NCBI RefSeq assembly: GCF_022965805.1 | Contig: NC_133108.1 | Coordinates: forward strand, 21,481,545 to 21,545,544 | Length of the DNA: 64,000 nt | From: Primulina eburnea | Lineage: Eukaryota > Streptophyta > Magnoliopsida > Lamiales > Gesneriaceae | Reading direction: 5' to 3' | In this document: piece after piece, positions 55,991 to 64,000 of the stretch | Layout of the letters: the number at the start of each line of letters is the position of its first letter | How positions within the stretch are numbered: the stretch's first letter is position 1 | Made by a program: the position numbers and the translations under genes | Notes under the pieces: model-generated | The model's database searches: none | What the model was told of the DNA's origin: nothing | Seen by the model: only the letters and a program-made list of their open reading frames with translations

Positions 55991-58560
55991 GGCTCCCCGG
56001 TAGTCAGTTACCGATCAGTTCAGCTTAGTGCAGTGGCCACAGGCGTAAAACATAATCTCAACAGAAAAGTTTTATCAGTTATTTCAGTGCAGGCTCCAAG
56101 GAGTAATTATTTTTACTGTGATCATCAGTTCAGCATGCACGTATTATAATTTCTCAGTACAGATTATTTTCAGCATGTCACATGGCATGATATTTTATCC
56201 CATGCATATTTTACTCCAGATTTTTTTCTCGTTACCTGCGATATATGCATGCTGAGTCTTTAGGCTCACTAGACTTGATTGTTGTAGGTACTGATGAGGC
56301 TAGGGCCGAGGGCGGGGACCAGTGAGCCAGCTTGGGTCGGCAGTAGTGGCACCCGAGGACCTCAGTGCAGCAGTGTTTATTTTATTCCGCAAACAAATTT
56401 TTATCAGTCATTGGATATTTTTAAGTTGTTATTGTTGGCAAACAATTATTTTCTTCCGCTGCAACATTTTTGAAACATTGAACTTGATTCACCAGTTGAT
56501 TTTATGAATAAGGCCATTTAAGTTCTTTTAAAAAGAAAATTTTTAATTTTCCGTAAATTTGCAAGCACGAATTTTCGGGCCTTCACACTTTCCAACCTCG
56601 ATCTAACCCATTCATAATTTAACGGGCGGATTGGTCCCCGTCCATAATTTAACGCTTTCCAATCCTAACATAATTTGGTCACAAGACATTTAGCATACCT
56701 CCAAAGACTTAAAATATTTTCTTTGCACGTCAAACATACTTACTTGACGTTGAGGGATTTGTTGGACGTCGATCGGGTCATTGCTGCAACATACTAACAT
56801 GGATTCAAAGGCTTAACTTGAAAAGCTTAGACGTAAATATCATGCTTACTCTCAAGCTCAATCATTTCTTAGGACATTCCATAATTTCCCATGACACGAC
56901 CTTGATAACCCTTGAACTAAACCATGACATCGAACCTCAAAGCATGCTAAAATATTTTCCCCAAAATATGCAAGACACGGACCCCGTGTCCAGGTCCGGC
57001 TCTGGGTCCGTGTAGGTACTGTAAAATGTGTGTGCAGAAAAGGGGAGACACGGACCCCGTGCTTAGGTCCGTGTAGGGGTCCATGTAGACTCTAGAAAAA
57101 GGCACTCCGGAAGAACAAAGGCACGGACCCCGTGTAGAGGTCCGGGTAAGGGTATGTGCACCCGCGCAAATCTGAAATTCACGAAAATTCTGAACACGCA
57201 ATGCTTATCATCCTAGACTCGATTGCACGTACCATGAATCGACACCCCGAGACCCATCCTAGCATGCCATAACATCAAACCAAAATCGTACAACCACCCA
57301 AAGCAACGATTTTCACCCTACGACACCTCCAATTCAAAACGTAGCAATTGACACCAATTCGTTTCCTACGACTTCTAATGCATTCGAGTGCCTATCGACA
57401 CTAAACGACGTATAAATTAACATCCCAACATCATACTAATCATACCTAGATGCAGTAACGATCACTCGTCGATCCCCAACGAAGCCTGCAACATAGAAAC
57501 TTCAAGAACACAATTTTCGTAAAAGTCGCAGTTTGAGCAGTGCCACGAAAAGCACCATAACTCACTCAATTTTCATCCAAAAATTTCGAAACTTATATCA
57601 AATCGAAGGTATCAAAACGTTCTACGTTTTTCACGTGGAAAGTTTTCTCAAAGTCTTGACCAAAAATTCACAGTAACTCAAAATACAGTGAAAAACGGGA
57701 TTTCAGATCTAAAAACTCTTTCAAACGCATCGATAAATTTCATGCTCAAACTACTACACATCATACGTGGATTTTACGCATAAAAACAACGCAACACATA
57801 CTATGACATGATCGACGCAGAAAAGAGAGATTATACGTGCCTTTTGATATTTAAAAATACCGATACGACGATACCGAAGCGGAGACGGTGCGAGGCTCGA
57901 TCCGAGACGATTGTGGCACTAAAATCCTGCAATAAAACCAACGAGAACTTGCTGGAAAATCGAATGGAAGAGGGCGGCTGCTTTCACCTCTTAGAACCCT
58001 AGTTTTCTCCTCTCAAAATAATAAAAAATCTGATTTTTGAAAGTGTGCGTGTTAAGCGATTTTTAGTGTGTGTAAAAATATGTGTGTGTGTGTGTTAAGG
58101 CAGTAATTAGGGAATAAACTTGCTTATCAAAAATTTAACAACTAATTAAAATCCTAACTTCCTCTAACTTTTTATAATATCTCTAGATTTGAATTAGAAT
58201 GTACAAGTGGCAAATATTTAAAAATTACCATAATAAAAATCACCTAATCAAGATATTAGGCTTTTAAAATACTAAAATTCTAGAATTTATTTAAAATGCC
58301 CTAACTTCAACTTAAAATAAAATACCACATTTAAAATTTGCCAACTCGTCATCGGTCTTTTTTCCTCGGTCCTGCCTCGAATAATCGCCTGAAACGTTAA
58401 ACTCGAAAAATATTTTAACGTGCATCACATAAACATAAATAATTTAAAATTATGCATTCACATAAATCGTGCATGGCTGAAAACTCATTTTTAAAATTAA
58501 TTAAATGATTTAATAATTAAATAAATGCATGAGATGCGTGTGCTAAGTTTGGGCTCTACA

Positions 58561-58750
58561 CATCATCACACCATATTATGTATTTATTTATGAATTGCAT
58601 GAAAAATAATAACACCTTGATATATTTTCGTACATGTATCAAAGGTGGATTTTTAAAGCTGGGTTTTGATCCAAAAATCATGATTTACATGTATATAAGG
58701 GGCTGCCATGATTAGGAATCGAAAAAGGGTTGGTTTTACACAAGTTAAAA
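58561..58750 (+). repeat. LTR F, right fragment
   Basis: After B's TSD (58561-58565) the sequence continues LTR F ('catcacaccatattatg'). It is cut again at 58750 by element E. Nothing else is seen in it. Confidence 0.5.
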
Positions 58751-60715
58751 TGTAGAACCCGTAACTTAGACTATGTATAAGCCATACATAATTCTAGTAT
58801 TTAAATTAAAACGATTTTTATTGCATGAGTATTTAAATGCTTTTCCTTAATTTAATTATTTTATCATAATAGTTTGATTTTTATCATTTCAGTTAATTCA
58901 GTGAGGCCGGAGTGGAGTTGGAGTTTAGAGATAAAATTTAAGATTTAGAAATCATTTTCAGAATTTATTTTAGCTAGCAAGTAAGTTAATTTAAGTTAAT
59001 AAAGAAGTTTAAGGAATTATTTAAGTTACTTGAGGCGAGTAAAAAATAAATTCATTTAATTTCCATAATTAAGGGGTTAGTTCACTAAATTAATTAAAGG
59101 ATAGGTAAGGCTTTTAAGGGTTATAAATTTAGCAAATAATCAACCTTTCCCTTCATTTTTATTGATGATTTCGGCCACCTTAGAATATTAAGCAATTCAA
59201 TGGCCAACTCACCCTTTGACCCATTCTTTGTTGTTTTAGCATGCTAATATTTTTAATTATTGAGCAACCTTAATTAATTAACTAAAAAGCATTATCCTAG
59301 TCTAGATAGCATGTTCTAGCATGTATTAGGATCAATTTAGTCCATTATTTCAGTCCCCATGCTTGCTGGAATTCGATAATGACAGCAGCTTTCCATCGGT
59401 GCCATTTTGTGTCTCACAATTTCGGTTTTGCTGTCATGAGGGATAGATCTGATCATGGCTGCCCCAAGGCCTATAGCCATGGTTGGATCACTTCCCTAGC
59501 ATGTCTATGACGTGACGCAGTCGCCCTTTTGGTGGCTTGGTCCATGGCTAATTGGTTTTTAAATAAAACGTTAGAACAGCCCCTCCCCCACATTCGGCTT
59601 CTTCATTGGTACAACATATGAGTTTCAGTTTTGGTTGGTTTGGTGTGGATCTTGGTTGGCCTATGGCCCTTAGCCACGGTTCATACCATACCCCCAAGAT
59701 GTCTAGGTCGTGCCATGGTCAATCAAATGGCCACTGGAACGACACGAGACAGCAAGCAAAGCACAACACCACTCAGGCGCGCGAAGGTGCTCTCGGGTGA
59801 ATCTTTTCGGTTGGTTGCTGGAATGGTGAGGATTGTGGCTGGCCTAGGGCCCCTAGCCATGGTTCAAATCATTCCTTGGGATGTTGGTAAGAGGTTTTGG
59901 TCGGTGGTTCAAACCCCAATGGCCATTAGCCTCGCAAACGACGCAAGCAAACCAAGCACGGTTGCTGTATTTTTGGGACAGCAACTTGCTGTGTCGGTTC
60001 GGTGGCTCGTTCGAGTTCTCGGTTGGCTTTTAGCCTATGGCCTTGGACTGGACAGTGCCTCATTGAGTTAGGAAGGTCATGTTTTCGACCGTTTGTCATT
60101 CAGATTACCGGTCATGGGAGCATTTTATTATCCGGTCGCCAGTTACCGGTCAGTTTCAGTGTAGGGGCTACTTGCGTATACCATAATCTCACCAGGAAAA
60201 TTATTACAGGCTATTTCAGTACAGGGCTTTAAGGATCAAACATTTTTACCATGATATTTTCAGTTCAGTTATGCACGTATTATAATTAATCATGACACGA
60301 TACTTTTACGATATGCCTCATGACTTGAAATTTTATTCCATGAAATTTTACTATAGTATTTACTCGTTATTTACGATATATGCATGTTGAGTCTTTAGAC
60401 TCACTAGACTTGATTGTTGTAGGTTCTGATGATTCCGGGGCCGAGGACGGGGACCAGTGAGCAGGCTCGAGTCGGCAGTAGTAGGACCTGAGGACCTCAG
60501 TTCAGCATTTATTTTTAATTGATGGCTCAAACATTTTAATTATTGTTGGAAAAACTTTTTACTGTTGTTTCAAAAATGTTAATTCTTCCGCTGCCACATT
60601 GAACATCAAACTTTATTTATAAGTTCATTTATGAAGAAGGCAATTTTAATTATTTAAAAAGAAAAATTTTAATTTTTCCGCAAATTTTCCAAGTAAGGAT
60701 ATTTAGGCCTTTACA
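58751..60715 (+). repeat. 5' LTR of element E (1965 bp)
   Basis: TGTAGAACCCG to GCCTTTACA. It is shorter than the 3248-bp solo LTR because one ~190-bp module and two longer stretches (equivalents of about 53950-54480 and 55410-55865) are absent. The conserved GAGTCTTTAGACTC block is at 60389-60402. Confidence 0.92.
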
Positions 60716-60717
60716 GA

Positions 60718-60729
60718 TCGTATCAGAGC
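60718..60729 (+). other. Primer-binding site of element E
   Basis: TCGTATCAGAGC, one mismatch (C for G) from the usual TGGTATCAGAGC; the match goes on as CAGG. Two bases after the LTR. Confidence 0.88.
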
Positions 60730-60960
60730 CAGGTTCTGTTTAGGGTTGTACTACTACTGACCACGAGAAGCTCACGAAGTCACGTCTTCGGTCTGTGAGT
60801 TTATATTTACGCATTTTGTTTAAAGCATGAATTATTTTCTTAACGGCATGATTTCATGAAGCATTTTATGTCCAGATTCATTTTATTTGTTCAGTATTTA
60901 AATTTAAATAAATTATGGGATTATGCATGTTAGTTACGTATGGGTTATGTACGGAACAGT

Positions 60961-62360
60961 ATGCCCCCTAGACGCACCCTTGAGCGCCCTACTGAGGATG
61001 AGCCTCGTCGAGAGGACAGAGAGGAGCCGAGACAGTAGAGAGACTTACCACCTCCACCTCCACCGGACATGAATGCCCAGATGTTAGCTGGGATGACTTA
61101 GTTCTTCGCACAGTTTGCGGGGAACAATGCTGTGGCGACCAGGCCGACAGGGCCCGAGGCTGTCTACGAAAGATTCATGAAGATGCGTCCGAAAGAGTTT
61201 TCTGGGACGTCTGACCCCATGATTGCTGAGGGCTGGATCAAGTCCCTCGAGGTTATCTTCGAGTTCATGGAGCTTGGAGAAGCAGACAGAGTCCGATGTG
61301 CCACCTACTTATTTGGAGGAGATGCCCGCTTATGGTGGGAAGGAGCATCGGTAGCCCTAAACGTGGCTACGCTGAGTTGGGTGCGCTTCACGGAGGTGTT
61401 CTACTCCAAATAATTTGCTGAGGAAGTGCGCACCAGGTTGACCACTGAGTTTATGAGCTTGAGGCAAGGAGATATGCTTGTTACGTAGTTCATCCGTAAG
61501 TTCGAGAGGGGTTGTCATTTTGTACCCCTAATCGCAAACGATGCTAGAGCCAAGATGATGCATTTTCTGGTGGGTCTACGGCCGATCTTGCGCCGTGATG
61601 TTAGGGTGTCAGACCCTACTTATTATGAGGTCGCTGTCTCCAAAGCTCTAGCCGCAGAGCAGGATCTGCGGGATATCGAGAGAGATCGCTTGGGAAAGCG
61701 ACCAGTCCAGGTACCGCACCGCCCTCCTCCTCAGCAGCATCAGCAGCAGAACAAGAGGCCTTTTCACGGACCGCCTAGAAATAGAGGCCAGCAGCAGCAG
61801 CGGGGACGCCTAGCCCCGAGGGCTCCTAAGCGCCCAGTCTTTCCTAAGTGTTCACGTCGCCATCCTGGAGCATGTTTGTATGGCTCAGGAAAGTGTTATA
61901 GGTGTGGTAGTCCAGACCACTTATTTCTGCAGTGCCCTCAGAGGAACCTGCCTACCCAGGGCAGATTGTTTGCTCTCCATGTGACGGAGACGAACCCCGA
62001 TACTATGCTGATGACAGGGAGAATTTTTATATCCGGTTTCGCTACGAAGGCCTTGATAGATTCAGGGGCCACTCACTCATTCATTTCAGAGGTCTTTGCT
62101 AATTTCCTCAAAGTTAAGACCATTGGGCTAGATATAGCCTATTCCGTAGTACTGCCGTCTGGCGAGGAGATGGCAGCCACCAGTGTGATCCGAGACATAT
62201 ATCTTGAGCTCCATGGCAACCTTGTTTATGCGGATCTGATCGTACTGTCGATGCCAGAGTTTGACATTATACTAGGGATGGATTGGCTACTGCGGAACAG
62301 AGTTTTGATTGACTTCCAGCGGAGATCTGTTCTAGTCCGACCGCCTGGAATAACACAGTT
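60961..62360 (+). pseudogene. gag: Element E gag and protease (four in-frame stops)
   Basis: The ATG at 60961 gives MPPRR. One frame runs from there through Gag (GDARLWWEGA), the basic Gln-rich linker, knuckles (FPKCSRRHPGAC, CYRCGSPDHLFLQC) and the protease motif [10 protein letters not shown] near 62050 to IILGMDWLL, with no frameshift until about 62370. It is interrupted only by TAG at 61036-61038, TAG at 61099-61101 (CAG in relatives), TAA at 61411-61413 (Tyr codon in relatives) and TAG at 61486-61488. Protease follows nucleocapsid directly (MTGRIFISG), without the intron seen in A and B. Confidence 0.9.
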
Positions 62361-64000
62361 CTTATTTGAGCCAGACAGTACTTTCGTCTACCACGTATTA
62401 TTCCATATGTTCAGGCTAGGAAGCTCATGCATAGAGGGTGTCGGGCGTTCTAGCAACCTTTGTATCTGTCCCCGAGGCGCCCAGTCAGTCAGCTTCACAT
62501 GTTCGGATTGTTAGAGACTTCTTGGAAGTTTTTCCTGAGGACGTCTCTGGTATGCCACCTGAGAGAGAAGTGGAGTTTTCCATCGAGCTTATGCCAGGTA
62601 CGGCTCCGATCTCAAAAGCACCGTACCGACTTGCACCGACAGAGATGGCAGAGCTTAAGAAGCAGATTCAGGAACATCTTGACAAGGAGTTCATTCGCCC
62701 TAGTTTCTCACCTTGGGGCGCGCCAGTCTTGTTTGTTAAGAAGAAAGATGGCACGATGAGGCTTTGTATTGACTATCGGGAGTTGAACAGGGTTAAAATG
62801 AAGAATAAATACCCACTTCCGAGGATTGAGGATCTGTTTGACCAGTTGCAGGGAGCTTCAATTTTCTCCAAGATTGATCTGCGTTCCGGGTATCACCAGT
62901 TGAAGGTGAGAGATGCTGATGTTTCAAAGACAGCTTTCAGGACTCGTTATGGTCACTACGAATTCCTTGTTATGTCGTTCGGTTTGACGAATGCACCAGC
63001 GATCTTCATGGATCTCATGAATCGCGTATTTCAGCCGTACCTCGACCAGTTTGTGATAGTGTTCATAGATGACATTCTCGTCTACTCCAAGAGTCGGGAG
63101 GATCACAGCAGGCATCTGACCACAGTGTTGCAGACATTGCAGAAGCACAAATTATTCGCAAAGTTCAGTAAATGCGAATTCTGGTTAGAGAAGGTGGCGT
63201 TCTTATGCCACATTGTATCCAGCAGTGGCATTGAGGTAGACCCAGCGAAAGTTGCAGCAGTCAGAGATTGGGTTGTGCTACAGAATGCATCAGAGATCCG
63301 CAGTTTTCTTGGCTTAGCAGGATATTATCGGAAGTTCATTAAGGGATTCTCTTCGATTGCAGTGCCACTCACAACACTGACAAAGAAGAATGTGAAATTT
63401 GTTTGGAGCGAGGAGTGTCAGAAGAGCTTCGATACTTTGAAGCAAGCTCTTATCTCAGCACCAGTTTTAGCCGTGCCGTCAGGGTCCGGTGAGTTTGTTC
63501 TGTATACCGATGCTTCGAAGCTCGGTCTTGGCGCAGTATTGATGCAGCATGGGAAGGTGATAGCATATGCTTCTAGACAGTTGAAGACTCATGAGAAGAA
63601 CTACCCTACCCATGATCTAGAGTTGGCCGCAGTAGTTTTTGCCTTGAAGATTTGGAGGCATTATCTGTATGGAGAGAAGTGCCAGATCTTTACCGACCAC
63701 AAGAGCCTCAAGTATTTCTTTACGCAGAAGGAGCTGAACATGCGCCAGAGGCGTTGGTTGGAGCTAGTGAAGGATTATGACAGTGACATTAGCTCCCACT
63801 CGGGTAAAGCTAATGTAGTTGCGGATGCATTGAGCAGAAAAGTCGCAGAGATGGTTCATTTGACAGTGTCGAGACCTCTTCAGATTGAGATGCAGAGGTT
63901 TGATCTTCAGACTTATCCTCAAGGTAGAGTTCCCCGTCTATCTACCTTGACCATTCAGTCTTCTCTTCTGGACCGTATTCGCAGTGGTCAGTCATCAGAG
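62361..64000 (+). pseudogene. pol: Element E reverse transcriptase and RNase H (runs off the window)
   Basis: After two frame changes (near 62370 and 62451) the RT frame is open from 62453 to the last base, though it has no start codon of its own. It contains PFSPWGAP-type and [11 protein letters not shown] motifs, catalytic FIDD near 63062, the connection ([13 protein letters not shown]), RNase H ([20 protein letters not shown]) and the beginning of the linker to integrase. One conserved Gly in the LGHI motif is Cys (63209 region). It would need Gag-protease in frame, which the shifts prevent. Confidence 0.9.

Larger units (their letters stand above)
53340..56587 (+). mobile_element. Solo LTR of the E family (3248 bp) in the B right LTR
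   Basis: TGTAGAACCCG to GCCTTCACA, flanked by CTTTC at 53335-53339 and 56588-56592, with B's LTR continuing on both sides. No internal region is present, so LTR-LTR recombination removed the body. It shares start, end and many blocks with the LTR at 58751, and its second half with 1-996. It contains four ~190-bp modules (54608-55360), a 38-bp tandem repeat (55892-55990) and the conserved block 56254-56274. ORFs within are artefacts. Confidence 0.93.
41472..58560 (-). mobile_element. Element B: Ty3/gypsy LTR retrotransposon with two further insertions
   Basis: Flanked by CATCA (41467-41471 and 58561-58565). It is of the same family as A: the LTR ends, palindrome arrays, gag, intron and pol all match. 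The left LTR is split by a CACTA transposon, the right LTR by a solo LTR. Gag has a one-base loss and pol has at least three stops and two frameshifts. B is inserted in LTR F. Confidence 0.95.
52645..58560 (-). repeat. 5' LTR of element B (right copy), split by a solo LTR
   Basis: TGTAACGTACC to GGGCTCTACA, about 2.66 kb without the insertion 53340-56587 and its duplicated CTTTC. GC-palindrome array at 56973-57160; conserved block at 52967-52987. Confidence 0.92.
58751..64000 (+). mobile_element. Element E: Ty3/gypsy LTR retrotransposon, truncated by the window edge
   Basis: 5' LTR, primer site, gag, protease, RT and RNase H are visible; integrase and the 3' LTR lie outside. The proteins are similar to A and B, but the LTR belongs to the family of the solo LTR and of 1-996. 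It has no intron between gag and protease. Gag has four nonsense codons, and there are two frameshifts near 62370 and 62451, so it is inactive. The five bases before it are TAAAA (58746-58750); the matching repeat is outside the window. Confidence 0.93.

Overview
The window is plant nuclear DNA, almost certainly from a eudicot. It consists of nested transposable elements: I found no single-copy host gene and no tRNA or rRNA gene. The evidence for a plant is six elements of plant-type Ty3/gypsy and Ty1/copia architecture, all primed by a tRNA-iMet-like site (TGGTATCAGAGC), plus a CACTA DNA transposon that carries exons of a plant alpha/beta-hydrolase gene. An asterid (perhaps Lamiales) is my guess from the general look of the LTRs; this is weak.

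Left half. Bases 1-996 are the 3' part of a long gypsy LTR. From 997 there is AT-rich relic DNA into which element A (gypsy, +, 1673-20186, TSD CTTAT) inserted. A was later hit in its pol by element D (gypsy, -, 7747-16132, TSD ATGTG). Relic DNA resumes at 20192. A Ty1/copia element follows (+, 20838-38584, TSD ATTGA), and its leader is split by element C (gypsy, +, 24359-32562, TSD CAGCG). C is the only apparently intact element: nearly identical LTRs and one uninterrupted 1493-codon gag-pol.

Right half. After AT-rich DNA and an LTR fragment (40300-40773) comes the start of another gypsy LTR (F, from 40774). Element B (gypsy, -, 41472-58560, TSD CATCA) inserted into F. B's left LTR holds a CACTA transposon (41938-45613, TSD TAG), and its right LTR holds a 3.25-kb solo LTR (53340-56587, TSD CTTTC). 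F resumes briefly at 58561 and is then interrupted by element E (gypsy, +, from 58751), which runs off the right edge in the RNase H region.

Main points for follow-up. A and B, two copies of one family, carry a 174/175-bp GT-AG intron between gag and protease. Its removal joins the Gag and Pol frames exactly, and retaining it would end translation soon after Gag; the related element E has no intron there. The CACTA element carries four in-frame alpha/beta-hydrolase exons with their introns. A 7-bp stem with an AGGA loop just before the polypurine tract covaries among three element families. Several unrelated elements carry GC-rich palindrome arrays in otherwise AT-rich sequence. The copia element has LTRs about 99% identical but a badly decayed coding region. 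Identity figures are counts by eye, not alignments.
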